From Tyto alba (lineage: Eukaryota > Chordata > Aves > Strigiformes > Tytonidae), in NCBI RefSeq assembly GCF_018691265.1, contig NW_024881301.1, positions 14,754,752 to 14,818,751 on the forward strand: DNA of 64,000 bases. Reading direction: 5' to 3'. The notes under the pieces were generated by a model. The model worked only from the letters and a program-made list of their open reading frames with translations, searched no databases and had not been told where the DNA came from. Position 1 is the first letter of the stretch. Each line of letters opens with the position of its first letter. Positions 13,921 to 26,422 of the stretch are shown here, piece after piece. Position numbers and translations under genes: made by a program.

Positions 13921-16900
13921 TCACTCAGGACAGTGGTGCCTCCATCACAGGCCCCCTCAGAGGCAGGGGCTTCAACCCCAAGCCTCCCAGTTCCCATGGA
14001 ATAAGACTTGCTTGTCTGACTGCAGAACAGCTGTCAGAGGCACTCTTCTGTTGAAGCTACACCAAAGCGAGGTCTCTGGAGCTGGAAAAGGATCAAACAA
14101 TAGTAACCCATGATCTTTTAATAGTAGCTGGTCATTAGGACCCTCCATTGAGAGAGGAGAAGCTGGTATTTTTGACCTTGTTCCCTGTACAAAGTGTTTT
14201 ATTGTTGTTGGATTAGAAAGAGCAATAAACCTCAGAGCACTCAACTCTTCTTTCTCTCAATTAAGTATATGGTCTTTCAGGCAGCTAAATGCTGTGATTG
14301 GGTCTGGGTCAGGACATGAGGGAGACAGGTTGCATTAGCATCCTTCTGCTGAGGGAAACCATCTCATTGACTTAATCTACTAATTAGCTCCCTCATCTAA
14401 GTAGTCTTTTTCTGAGCTAGCTCACCCCTTTGTTAATTGTGCTGTGTTTCAGTAAATACAAAAAATATTTGCTGTGCATCTGTATTCCTGTTAACAGATT
14501 TAGTTTATTAGCACACACATCAACAAGTAAGGTCAGTTGTATTTATTTTATTTGTATGTGAAAAAACATTTAAGCTAACAGCACAGTTTTGATTTCTAAG
14601 GCTGTGGTTTGGCACAGATTTTCTTTTGTGTCTCCGCTGGCTACAACAGTTTCTGTCTCTTATTGGCCACTTTTTTCTCCCACTTGTATTGCACATATCT
14701 GTGTGTGAATACATAGACCTAGAGCTCAAATTTAGCAGAAAAATAACCGTTCTTTTAAGAGGCTACTTTTTTTTTCAACTCAGAACTGTTCCCTGATCCT
14801 GTTTGTCATATGACTTCCAAGTGTTCCTGCTGGCCTGGCTGGGGTGGAGGCCAGGCTGGGAATTGAGAGCAGTTTAAGGGGCCGTAATTGTAGAAATAAA
14901 TGGATTTCCACTCATGTCATACTGTGTGCGCATGCTACTTTCATGTTTTTGTTTTCTGGTGTTTATTTGCAAATTATAATTTTCAGATAACTTCAGATAA
15001 CTTCAGTTATGCCAAAGAAATAAGAAAGTTACAACCCCCTAACCCAAACAAAATACCAACCCTTAGGCCTCACCCTCCATTATATTTTCATAACTCTAGG
15101 CTGGAGAATATATAGGGCAAGGTTTTCTAAAACCTGTGCCTGGAGTTAACCTTTAAGTCAATATTTAATAACCCAATCATATGTCCTGAATTTCAAAAGT
15201 AATGATCATTCTGCTGTTAATGAAAATCTGTTCTGGAATGCCTTTGGAAAAAAAGAATTCAATGATTGTGTAGGACAACCTCAGGAAATTCAAATAATCA
15301 AAAGTTAAGAATAAAATAAAAAATGGGATGACAGAATAGGAAGAAAAATTTTTAGATAGGGCCAAGATATTAAGATCTAATATATTTTGGTTTTACTGAG
15401 AGCGTGTAGTGGACATACATTCACATGGAAAAAGTCTTATTATCACAATTGCAAGTAGTTGGCATGTTAGCCTGCAATAGTAAAATTGGCAAGGACCTCA
15501 ACTGTAAGGGATGTAGGACCTATGGTTTGACATAGCAATAAAGTTAATGTTCTGATCCTCTCTTAGAAATCTGGCTGTGATGCAAAGCTCTGATGCAATA
15601 CAGACTCATTCAGCTGGTTCAAATTTCTTTAAACAATTCTGGGGGGTTAACTTGATACTGACATGCTTTATTGCAGTGCCTGAGTTGCCTGTCCACCCCA
15701 TTCTAATTCTATGTCAGGTCAGGCATAGATTATCCCATTGCAGGGCATAAACTCTACTCTGTGCTAAATCTGGCACAAACCTTCAGGACAAAAATATCTC
15801 TTCCACTGAATCAGGTGTCCTGAACTTTTTCTCACTGCATTCTCTAACTTGTAGGAGAATGTTTATGCAAGAAATTCTCATGGCCTTCCTGTTATTCTCT
15901 GGCACTTTACAAGCTCATGATGTTAATCCCAAAATAATATAAAAAGACATGAAGAAGATGCAGCTAGTTACTGACAAATTTACTGTCTTTTAGGAAGACT
16001 CTAGTGAAGATGAAGAGGTGGAAATTTCATTACTTGATTCAATTATCTCTCTTACATTATAAATTATATAATAATATTAAACTTTCATTTGCCTTTGTAT
16101 TTTAATCAATTGTTGTATTATTTATAACTGAGAAGCACTGCAATATTTTCCTAGTCTTATTTAGTCTGCAGAGAATAGACTTTTATAAATCTGAAAAAGA
16201 AGACTGTATCTTACTGTTTTGTTTTCTCATTTTTATTGTCACTGCATTAGTAGCAGCTACTTTTAATTCTCACCACGAAAAACTACTTGGTTTCAAATCT
16301 CAAATTAACTGATCATACTTAGTGAGATAATAAATTTTTTCTAGTTTGCTTCTCACTGTGTATTAAGACAAAGCTCCAACTGTCCTACTGCTAAGTCTGA
16401 ATTCAGGTTGTATTGGGAAGTATACTTTGTGTTTCCTGTTTTTCAGAAGTGATGGTATCATTGAATGTGATACGGTTGGTACTGTAGGTCAATATTAATT
16501 CTGTTACTAAAATTGAAATGTATGCTAACCTAGGGCATTTCTTTCTCATTGCTGGAAATTAAGCTCCTCTAGCTTTGTCCTATTCTTTGAATAAGAACCT
16601 GTGGACTTGCTCTGTCTGCAAATTTATTCTCTGGAGAAAAGTCAGGAGACTTGCAATTTCTCTTTGTCCTGATTCTTCTAATTGATTTGAAACTTTGGAT
16701 TAACTTGTTTGTCCTCTTCTATTGAATAAAATATATTTGCATATATATAAGCTGACTACCCTGCTACTACTTTCCCTGAAGCCAAAGTTAATTCTTTGTT
16801 ACTCCTTTGTGCATTCCTAAGTAGGTGTTCAGACCTATTAGTCGTTCTCTGCTGGCTTTCAGGGAATATATCATATCAGCTAGTCATTGACAGACCAGGA

Positions 16901-17768
16901 TGCATCAACAAAAATATACTCGGTTTTGTGAATCAGAGCCATGTTCTGTAGCTGTGTGACAATACTGACATTAATGGAGTTATACTAATGAGTTCAATCA
17001 TTGCTGTTTAAACTTCTGTAACAGCATTGGTAGTGGCTTTATATGTCCGCGGGAGAGTACAAGGAGTATAAGTGTAGTCACTGGAACTAAGAGGGCCATG
17101 GTGGTTTTGTGGTATCAAACTGCTGCTCCACTGATGTGACATATAGACATATGGAACAGGAACTCCTATCATGGTGTTGTTCTTTTGTAAGGTCTACACA
17201 ATTACATCTTTCCTCCAGTTTTCTGCCGGTCAGCCCTGGAGAACGTAAAGGCTGGTAACTCAAATACGTATTCACAGGAAAAATTCAGTTTGATTTTTCC
17301 TTAAGATTGAAGCTTCAATTTTTTCCCCCAGAAGTTTAAAGTGTCTGTCTTTCATTCCCCAAATGGAAATATTTCAACTGCAGTTTTCAACTAACCATAG
17401 AGTTTGAGGTGCATTTTAAGCATTCAGCATCTTTAATAAGCATGAAAGTCACTTTTTCGAAGATGCAACTTTTCACACCTTTGTGGGCTGTGATATTTAG
17501 CCAGTATTGACCTCCATGATGCAATAATTGAGGAGCTCAGCAAGAGGAAGTAAAAAAGATTGTAGATGCCAAGCAATTTTTTATTTTTATATATTAGCAA
17601 TTAGAGATGGCATGAAGAAATGTAATTCAATTGAGAAACCATGTCATAATCTAGTTTAGTTCTTGCAGAAATTGATTTTTCAGTTGATCCAACAGCAACT
17701 GATTTCTTGGAGACAAATCTGCCATCCCTCTTAGCCTAATGATTAACCCATGTACTGAGTTTTCTGTG

Positions 17769-17787
17769 TTTTTTTTTTTTTTTTTTT
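17769..17787. repeat. Poly-T run (T19)
   Basis: An uninterrupted run of 19 T in unique sequence, with no associated retroposon body recognised on either strand. Confidence 0.9.
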
Positions 17788-19860
17788 GTGGTCTTCTTTT
17801 ATAACCGGGCACTTTGTAAACCCAGGAAAGCCAGAAAGCTGCAGCTTATTGGCAGCCTCACCAAATCAGTATGACAAGAATTTTCTCAGGTTCTGCTTCA
17901 TTTTTAATACTGGCACATAGTGCCTGCTTTTGTGAGGGATTAATGGTGATGAAATTTTGAATGGCCTGAATCTGGGTGATGTATGAGAGTCACTTGATTT
18001 TTGTATGTTAGCAAACAGCTTGCCATTGAGGACAATGCTTTAGTGTAAACTGATTTAAGTTCTCACTGGTACAACTGAATGCACCGGTTACTTCAGTATG
18101 GAAGACACTGTTCTGGGTTCAGACATGATACTGGGCTTCTTTCCTTTCTGCAGATCTGTTTGTTTCTAGCTAGCATAATTTTCCTTTTTAATTTTGACAT
18201 CTTTGGTTTCAGCCATAACAATACTCCACATTTTCACTCCTTAGCAGGTGAGTGCTAGGAGAGAAGTAATTCCTACTCCTGAAATAATGTTGCTTATTTT
18301 TCCTTTCAGAATATAGTGATTAAAAAGCCATCCTGACATTAAAAAAAGATACTGTACATTACAAACTTGTGTTGCAAGGAAGCTCAGAAAAAGTAGTGTA
18401 GTAAGGGCTTGGAAAAAAATAAGTTCTGAACTAAATGGTTATTATTTAATTCTCATTTCTGGTGCATTTAGACACCTCATTAAATAGGAAGTAACTGAAT
18501 TTTTTACCAACATTAACAGAAAGTGAGGAAAAAGCTTGTAGATCAATGCAGAGATGTTAGATTAGTGCTGAAAGTTACTACTAAATAGAGAAATGTTGAT
18601 ATTTATGTCATAACATTATTGAAATTTGCCTGAGTAGCATGTATATCTATGTTTAATTATCTTATGTATTGAATCAGAGACATTTGCACTTGCCTAGACA
18701 GGAACTATGTGCACACATTGCTGCATCTGCAATTTTGTGTGAGTGGCAATGTCTCTTTGTGGGTACATTGAATTAATGATTATTCTCACTGTACATCTTC
18801 TTGAGGCTGTCCTTCAGCTTCTTTGTCATCTTTCCATACCCATGCTGGGCTAAAACACCAACGCTGGGCTACTGAGATAACACAGGATGGAGAGACACTG
18901 AGTTGTCAGGACTCTGCTCAAACCAAGCAGGCAGCCCGGGATGGGGAATGCAATGTTTCCAGGAGAGGTTTCATGCCATACTCCCGTGTTCATGTGACAG
19001 GAGGGAAGAGTGAAGTAAGCATCTGTTCAGGGGATCTCTTTAGACCAGAAGTTTATAAAACCTCAGAAACCAGAATTTTTTTACTCTGAGGGATACATGG
19101 CTCTTTATACTCAAATGGACATGCAGGCGACTCCAAGGGAAGGATGACCTAAGTGCAGTGAACTGGGTTTAGAGGGTTTGCTGTTTGCTAGTGGTCTGTA
19201 AGCTCTTGGTTTTTATCTGTTAATGTAAATGCAATGATGTTCTCAGACACTCTGTGCAGTGCCTGGTTGTACACAAATTTGATCACATTTGTTTCATGAG
19301 GAAGATGCAAACTCTAAACCAGGGAGCTCACAACTGTTATGAAAGTTAAGGAACTGTGGAGTTAAGCTGCAAGACAAGCCAGAGCTGGACCATGAGGGTA
19401 GAGAGCAGAAAAGCAAAGCCTGAATTTTAGAAATGGTCTGTATTTTGAGAATGTGTGAAACTTTACTCTAGGGCAGAAGAATGGTGCCTGTGTTTCTGAT
19501 TAGACTGGGAATGTTTAAGATTCAATGTCTGTTCCATGTGCTAGTGGTGAGGATGAGACAGTGGATGTGTGGCTATCCTGCTCAAAGACGTCCTTTAAAA
19601 GGCCTTCGCCATCAAAAGGAGACCTCTGTTTCTTGAGCCAAGGGAAATAGTTGGTAGGCTGTCATCACAGTGTAGGCCTGTTAAAAAATCAGAGCTCCCC
19701 ATGTTGGTCCTGACCGAAACAAAATGAGTCTTAGGCTGGGCTACTTCTTCTTAGATCCTGTCAAGAAGAGTATGAATGAAGTCATCTGGTTCTTGCTGGG
19801 AACAGATGTTACAGCAGACCTGCAATAGTTCCCACTGCAGAATAAACTACTTGTGAATAT

Positions 19861-20007
19861 CTATTAGTACATGGGTGACTGGAAGGTCCACCTGGCAGCT
19901 AATATGTGCCTAGCATTGGTGTGACAAACTGGGCTAGAAAAACGGGGAATGGTGAATGTGAATTGGCAGATGGAATAGATGATCATTGTAGGTCCCTCCC
20001 AATTGAA
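19861..20007 (+). mobile_element. Short CR1-like 3' tail, plus strand
   Basis: The sequence GATGATCATTGTAGGTCCCT followed by CCCAATTGAACTATTCT matches the end of avian CR1 3' UTRs, where a TAGATGATC...GGTCCCTTCCAACT block leads into the ATTCT-type tail. Only the last 50-100 bp is clear; the left boundary is a guess. It is the likely seed of the pentanucleotide satellite that follows directly. Confidence 0.6.
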
Positions 20008-20236
20008 CTATTCTATTCTATTCTATTCTATTCTATTCTATTCTATTCTATTCTATTCTATTCTATTCTATTCTATTCTATTCTATTCTATTCTATTCTA
20101 TTCTATTCTATTCTATTCTATTCTATTCTATTCTATTCTATTCTTTCTATTCTATTCCTAGTCTAGTCTAGTCTAGTCTAGTCTAGTCTAGTCTAGTCTA
20201 TATTCTGTTCTATTCTATTCTATTCTATTCTATTCT
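20008..20236. repeat. ATTCT pentanucleotide satellite with GTCTA block
   Basis: About 27 uninterrupted copies of the 5-mer CTATT (ATTCT) run from 20008 to about 20144. One irregular unit follows, then eight GTCTA units at 20161-20200, then a return to ATTCT units up to 20236. The array directly abuts a CR1 tail. Its period of 5 keeps reading frames open on the + strand (19906-20166 and 19979-20161), but these encode only repeated SILFY and are not genes. Confidence 0.97.
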
Positions 20237-23200
20237 AAGTAATATCTAGTACTTTTCTGCTCAATATTAGAATATAATAAACTGAAGGATGGGTATCATA
20301 CATCAGCTTTCGCTGAGTTGCCTGTGATCGCTCTAACAAAGTTAAAACGTTCAAACGTCAAAGTCTCACTGAGGAGCAGAACTGCACAACAAATTAGCAG
20401 CATTATATAAAAAAGTTTCTTATGCACAAGCATTTTATGAAACAAATGAACAATATGCTCTTAATGTTTGCCTTTGCCATGCTGCAAGATAAGCTTGCAG
20501 AAATGAGACATGAAATGTCTTACAATATGTAATTAAAGTAGCAGTGTTAATAATTTATATTCTTATATTTATATAATGGATAAAGACGTATTAAATTTTC
20601 TCTGTGGTCTAGCAAGAAATACTTTCTCTTGTAGAAAGTAGTGTCTAGTAAGAACCTGAGAAGTGTTTTGTTTTTTTTTGTTTTCTTTTCCAGTCTGTTT
20701 GTCCATTATTGAATTACCCCTACTTTCTGTCAGAAAGTTTCTACAGTCTTTCACTGGTCATCTGTGCTTTGTGGAGTCTGCAGCTGGCACTGCTGTATAA
20801 TTCACCAGGTCTGCACTGCTGACCCATACTTTAACAAAATGTTAGGGGATCATTCATTACTGGACTTGGCTCCCATTAGAAGACATATAACAATGATGGT
20901 TACTAAACCTCTTATTACCCTTTTACAGTTTAGGGGGCTAGTTATGACATCATCCAGTTTAGGTTATTAGGATATGTCTTTCTAAATTGCTTTTTATACC
21001 ATATTGCATCTTTCTCAGCTTTCTACTCTGATGTGAGAAGCACCACTGATAGGTACTAACTGAGAGCAGCCAGAACTTATCTCAAACCATTTTAAAGGAC
21101 TCAGATGAAAGGAGTGATGATTGGAAGTGCTAGTGCCGTCATATTAAATATGACTGATCCTACCCTTTGATAGGGCACAGTTTATGTGATATTTTGATGA
21201 CTTTTTTCAGTTTTGCTTTTCTGTGATTCTTCATGCAAAAAACATTCAAGTGTTGATTTGAAGATTAGAGTCATGATGTAGAAGAATGTATTCACTACAC
21301 CACTGCTCACTGCAAAACCTAACTTTTAGTTTTTCAGCCATCCTCTGGACAGGGGAGGGGATTGAACCACTGAGGTTTTATCACCACTTCATCCAGCTCT
21401 CTTATTTAAGGATAGGAAGTACTGATGCCTTTTACTTTTTATCTCAATTAATTGCCTGTCTTTATTAAAGGATAACTGGATGGTAATGCTGGGGAGGTAA
21501 CAGTGGGGACCTTCATGAGGCTCAGTCAAAGCTACTTGGCACAGAGGTCAACAGAAATAGTTTTCTCAGTGTGAGAAGTTAGAAAACATTTGTTATGTGA
21601 TTCAAATGCAGAGAAGGCCATGATCTTCACTTTTGGTGATCCATGGGTTATCTCTTAAAACAGTCTGAGAGGATCAAGCAGAAGAGATATTTCGTAAATA
21701 GTCCAAGATCACCGATCCAAAGCTATGTTGTGGAGGACAAATGTATTTTTATCAAGTAAATCAATAAAAATAGCTACAGAAGGACACTGGAATTAAATTG
21801 CTTCAATGTATTAACACTAGACAAGTTGGGTAGATTTGTATTACTGTCAGTAAAACTCTTCTCTGAACCTGTTAAGATTAATACAGTTTACCGCCAGAAG
21901 GTATCCGAGCGTAATAAGTTCTTACAGAAACTTCTTTGGGGGCATGTTGCACCATTGGCCTCATTTATGCATTCATTGATAAAATCAGTATCTTGCTGTC
22001 AAGAAGGCAGCATGCAATTTCCAGCTGGTTTTAACATGATGTAATTTGGCTTATGGGTCAGGGTAGTTGCGGCCTCTTCTGTTCCAGCGGATGTGCTGGA
22101 CAAAGGGAAGATTTCGTGTGATCACTGGTGTTGCTGGTGGCAGGCAGGGTCTGGGTTTTTGTGAGGGATGCTGTCACAGCTCCCACTCCGGTCACTGATG
22201 AAGCCTGAGAGGCAGATTTATGGCTGGAGTGGTTTTCTGCCCTCTCCCACTGCTTCACAATGGAAAGAAATGGCATGGGACAAAACCAGGCCCTGATGTC
22301 TCTTTCTCTGCTAGAATCATATTTTACTTCTTTCTTATGTTCACTGATGTCTTTCTGGGGCACTTTAAATCTTTTTGTCCTGGAGTCCAAACCAAACCTT
22401 TGGTAAGTTCAGTGGCATAGGGACTTTAAGCAGTTAGCATTTTCCTTACACCAGATAAGATGATACATGAAGTACAGAACAAAACATCTTTTCCTAAAGG
22501 TATGTTTTAGAATCTGTTTGGGGATGACCATGGACCTCAGGAGCACTCCCAAGAACTCCAGATCCAGGATCCTCAGTGTATGGCCCCCCGCTCCAATCTA
22601 TTTTCCTCTTTCCATCAGTGGAAAGAAAATGGTAGTTTGAGAAGAGACAGGGGCTTCGGTGTGTTCCTCAGGGTACCCACTCTGTGCACTGAAGAGGTCA
22701 GGTCCTGTGCTGTGTCAGTACAGCCCAATGGCTCAATATCAACACAGGCTTTGCAATGCATGAAGTACTGTTTGCACACTCTGGAAGACCAGATATGATC
22801 TTTGTGGCCCTGGAAAACACTGAGTGCCAGGCAAACACCAAGATCACGAATATCTGAAAAACAGACCTGTTCAATCAGGAGTCCTCTGGCTGGAAGGTGA
22901 AGCCACTCTTAGATTCTTCCCAAGAGAACTCAAAGATCTGCTCCCGTACCCCTTTACTTAAGATCCTTATAACTCATCGGCATGCCTCAACCCACTGCTA
23001 ACTGGGTGTCCCTTCAGTTACTTGCTTGTCAAACTATAATGCTTATAGCTGCTTGCTGCAACAACATAAAAATAAAACTCTCTTTTTTTTTTATGAGAAA
23101 AAAATAAAGTTTTTTCTTTCATTTTGTCCCCTAACATAAACAAGCTACATCTATATCACTACCCCAGTTTTCAGGCAGATAATTTTTCTGCAAACTTTGT

Positions 23201-25161
23201 AAATAACAAAGTTCAAAGTTTCTTTGTCTAGCACAGACACTTCTACCAGGGTTTATGCCTGCAATGTCTGGCTTGTAGAAGAATAATCCAAAGGCTGATT
23301 CATAATTTATATGCAAGAGAGCTGGTAATGCTCTAAGGGATAACAGCCAAACCATCCAGTCTGATGTGTGATTTATTTCTTGTAGTCAGCTGGTCTACTG
23401 AGTCCTACCAGGTACAGTGAGAACTTTTGTAAAGGCAGCTAAGCTGGGCTGCAAAGAACTTTATTGAACTGAACATACAGAGGAATTTGTAAATGAGATG
23501 ATGAACAGAATTTAAAAAGAGTGTATAATAAACAAAAAAGATAGGATACTGAAAGAGAAATAATTGGAAGTGGAAAGAGCACAAGGTCTGCACAGTTCTT
23601 GATAGATATCAGAACACTGAAAGAAGTAAAATTTTACTTTTAGGTATATGATTTCCAGGGTCTGCAATGGGAAAATCAAAAACTATGCAAAAAATAACCA
23701 AAGATAACTAAAGTAAGATAACTAAAGATAACCTAGGAGAACTAAAACATACTTTACATTAAAGAACAGAAAGGGAACTGCAAATGGGCATCCTCTATTA
23801 TTTTCTTTTGGGCATAGCAAAGAACCTTGAGCTCAGATTTGTCACACAAACGGATGAGATACAGTGTGGGGTGTTACTCTTCACTAGATGGCAATGTCTG
23901 CTCAGACCTAACACCTGCACTTGAGCATAGTTTTCTACCCCTAGTTTGTGATAATATAAATTCTCTTTCCAGTAGTGGGGAGAAGGGACATGCAGAGTTC
24001 ATCTCCGGACTACAGTTGCATAGTGCTAGAGGAGCCATTTTACTCAGATGAATAAAGAATGCTTTTCAGTGTCTCCTTTGGTGCAGGGACTGTACATAAG
24101 AACATGGCCCAGGTCTTTCAGCATCCCTTGAGTGAAGCTAGTAGTAACAATAGAGGAAGCTTCTGTGGAGTATAATAGTTAGAAATACAGATTTTGCTGC
24201 ATTATAACGATAAACTCTATCTGAACACTGAGAACACAAAAATAGCACAGGATACAGCAATAGTTTGTGTTTGTTTGTGGCAATTCTTTAAGAAAAATGC
24301 ATAAGTATTTGAAGCTGTTACATACCATGAAAAAACCCCAATCGCTTAATTGGGGGGAAAGGTGGTGATTTGGAGCAGCAGAGATGTTTTATCTCAAGTT
24401 AACTTCAAATCCTGCATGATATTTGACAGGCTGGTTAGTGGATAACATAAAGGGCTTTTGCCAGTCAGGAAGGTGTGTGCTTTGCATTCCTCTGTGCACA
24501 GGAGTAGAGACCATTTGCTAAAGAAATGACTTGTACTGATTTTGCCACCTTTTGGGTAAGGCCCAGAATGGGCATCAGCTGTCTGACTGCTGGACCCACA
24601 GAAGGACTTCAGCCATTGTAATACTGAGTGCTGAGTTTACCTGCTCTTAGACCACGTAAAACCTGGAGGAATTCACATCCATCTCGGGAAGCCCTGGCTC
24701 CTGACATAATGCACTGTGATACTCCTTCCACGTCTGCATTGAAATCTCTATTCTATCAAGGGGACTAGAACACAACTATTTATTTTTTTCTACTTTTTTT
24801 TTTCACAAAAATTACTTGAGTTGTATCTCCTATTGGTGATGTGTTGAGCTTGGCTGTATGTTCTCTGAGATTTTTAATGATGTGGTTCTTATTCTTGCAA
24901 AATTATAACTGTGAGTACGAGACAAATATTTATAACAGTAATAAGCCTCCCACTTCAATACCAATCTTCTGCTCTCAACTCTTTTGGAGTACTATTGCAA
25001 TATGAACTTATTGTCAGTGAGTACTAACAACAGAAGAGAAAACAAAACGGGAACGTTTTTGGAAAGGAGCATGCCTAATGCATTTTCCCCTTTAATATTA
25101 TGAAAAGCTTGTAATGAATTTTAGATCAGAATCACTGTTCAGTTAGAAAGACAGGAGAAGA
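20237..25161. other. Intergenic upstream of MC5R
   Basis: About 4.9 kb. Mostly AT-rich and unique-looking. A GC-richer block at 22050-22960 is followed by an LTR-like tail near 22930-23070 (AATAAAACTCTC); see findings. Imperfect repeats of the type AAAGATAACT lie at about 23692-23740. No exon of a known gene was recognised. Confidence 0.45.
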
Positions 25162-25175
25162 CCACTAGATGGTGG
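25162..25175 (+). promoter_or_regulatory. CTCF-like core motif
   Basis: CCACTAGATGGTGG matches the CTCF core pattern CCASYAGRKGGC at 11 of its 12 positions, with T for the final C. It lies about 120 bp upstream of the TATA box at 25285. Single short motifs occur often by chance; the position is what makes it worth noting. Confidence 0.35.
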
Positions 25176-25284
25176 TAAAAACCCAAGCGTTTGCTAACAA
25201 AATCTGCGAAAAGAGAAGTTCAGATGGGAAAGAAGGGGAGGAGGAGCCACAGTTTGAGTACTGAAGTCAGTATTGCTTGGAGTC

Positions 25285-25293
25285 TATAAAAAG
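25285..25293 (+). promoter_or_regulatory. TATA box, candidate MC5R promoter
   Basis: TATAAAAAG in the context GAGTCTATAAAAAGGCAG is a close fit to the TATA consensus. Transcription would start near 25315, just before a GC-richer segment that ends in a splice donor and lies about 1 kb upstream of the MC5R coding exon. A purine-rich GGGGAGGAGGAG element lies about 50 bp upstream. Its role as the MC5R promoter is inference from position. Confidence 0.45.
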
Positions 25294-25314
25294 GCAGTTG
25301 CACAGTAAGTAATT

Positions 25315-25495
25315 TATACGTGGTTAGTCTTGACTGTATGGATTTACTAATTCCTTTTCCTCTACTTTTGTCATCTATTCCCTCCAAGGACTCCCTAGCC
25401 CCAGATGTCGGGAGAGGAGGGGGGCTGAAACTTCTGCTCTCTGGAGGAAAGGTTGTAGGCGATGAAGAGGAAGAGCAGCTGAAGGAGCAGCTCTG
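25315..25495 (+). other. MC5R: Candidate first exon of MC5R
   Basis: This segment follows the TATA box and ends at a donor-like CTCTG|GTAAAT. An ATG at 25338 opens a frame that contains no stop up to the donor (158 nt, phase 2). The acceptor at 26340/26341 begins with the third base of a codon in the MC5R frame, so splicing would form TGG and continue straight into the receptor frame. Without splicing, the same frame stops at 25497-25499 after 53 codons. The N-terminal residues are hydrophobic (MDLLIPFPLLLSS), like a short signal sequence, and the end is acidic (GDEEEEQLKEQLW). Two other ATGs, at 25405 and 25462, open frames of only seven and six codons. Known melanocortin receptors have no signal peptide, so this may simply be a 5' untranslated exon. 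Confidence 0.4.
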
Positions 25496-26340
25496 GTAAA
25501 TAGGTACAGTTAATTCTTGATTGCAAATAAAAGGTTATTTTTAAAAACTGAAAATTATTTATCTTGTTATGATTTGAATTTTATTTGCAACAAGTCACTG
25601 ACAATCAGTTTTAAATGTTCCCCTTATTAAGAATCCGATGGCTTAAAACTTGTCCTGAATACTGTCATTAACAAAAGAACACTGAATAAAATACTCACAA
25701 TCTGGAATATACAAATTATTTTTATGACAGAATTCCACCCATAATGTTTCTGCATCCTTAGTGTATCCTGAAAGGTATGGATTTGCCTTGGTTAGATGTT
25801 TGTTACTATGCTCTTAAGTGAGCATGTTAGTATTTCACAGATAAGCTGCTTATGACACAGTTCGTATGAACTTAGGAAGTACAAAGGTCAGGAAAGCATT
25901 TAAATATTTTACTGAAAATGTTCAATTCTTAGTTGTGGCAATAATTCAAACTTCTATATATTGTATTCAAGTGACCAGGTTCTGCCAAACCCAATGTTAT
26001 ATTCTGCATTTCTGGGATCTGAGAATTGAGACTTTGAGAATTGTTGGTTGGTGTTCAGCAGAATTTCCAGGACATTGTTCTCACTTCTGGGGGACTGAAT
26101 ACAATAAACAAAACTCTGAAGGAAGTGTGCATTAATCTCTTTGTTAATTTGTGATTTTAATTTCCCAGTAAGGATGGGTAGAAAAACTCTGAGCCAATTG
26201 GAGGTTAATTTAGAATCAGTAGAAGAATATGGTGTAGAAAAGGCAGGATGTGTACAAGCCAGATTAAATGGAAATGGGTGATATTTGTTTTGTCAACTTC
26301 TGCCTGTTCTCATCATGCTTTATTTTTTTTTTTTTGGCAG
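25496..26340 (+). other. Candidate MC5R intron 1
   Basis: It begins GTAAATAG and ends in about 15 T followed by GGCAG, a textbook polypyrimidine tract and acceptor. Possible branch-point sequences lie 20-45 bp upstream (GTCAAC, CTCATC). The acceptor is strong and the donor moderate. The 89-codon frame at 25866-26135 lies inside the intron and matches nothing. An AATAAA at 25526-25531, shortly after the donor, could end an unspliced short transcript. Confidence 0.45.
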
Positions 26341-26422
26341 GGTCTTCTGCCTTTTGGAAAATGCATTTAGCCTGCTCCTTGGCAAGTCCCTCAGAAAGAA
26401 CAGAACGTGTTTGGTCGCAGAA

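Larger units (their letters stand above)
12510..19860. other. Intergenic, no gene recognised
   Basis: About 7.3 kb of AT-rich sequence. Seen within it: a 19-nt near-palindrome at 13902-13920, a short GGCCTGGC/GCCAGGC inverted repeat near 14830-14855, an AT-rich stretch at 15950-16200 and a T19 run at 17769-17787. Reading frames are short and unrecognised. Confidence 0.45.

Noticed and set aside
19906..20166. 86-codon frame ending in repeated SILFY
   Set aside because: Translation of the ATTCT satellite, whose period of 5 simply avoids stops in this frame.
26285..26422. 46-codon N-terminal extension of MC5R from the ATG at 26285
   Set aside because: It lies upstream of a strong splice acceptor (T-rich tract plus GGCAG at 26340), so most of it should be intronic, and its T-run codes for an odd FFFF stretch. 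The ATG at 26423 matches known receptor N-termini.
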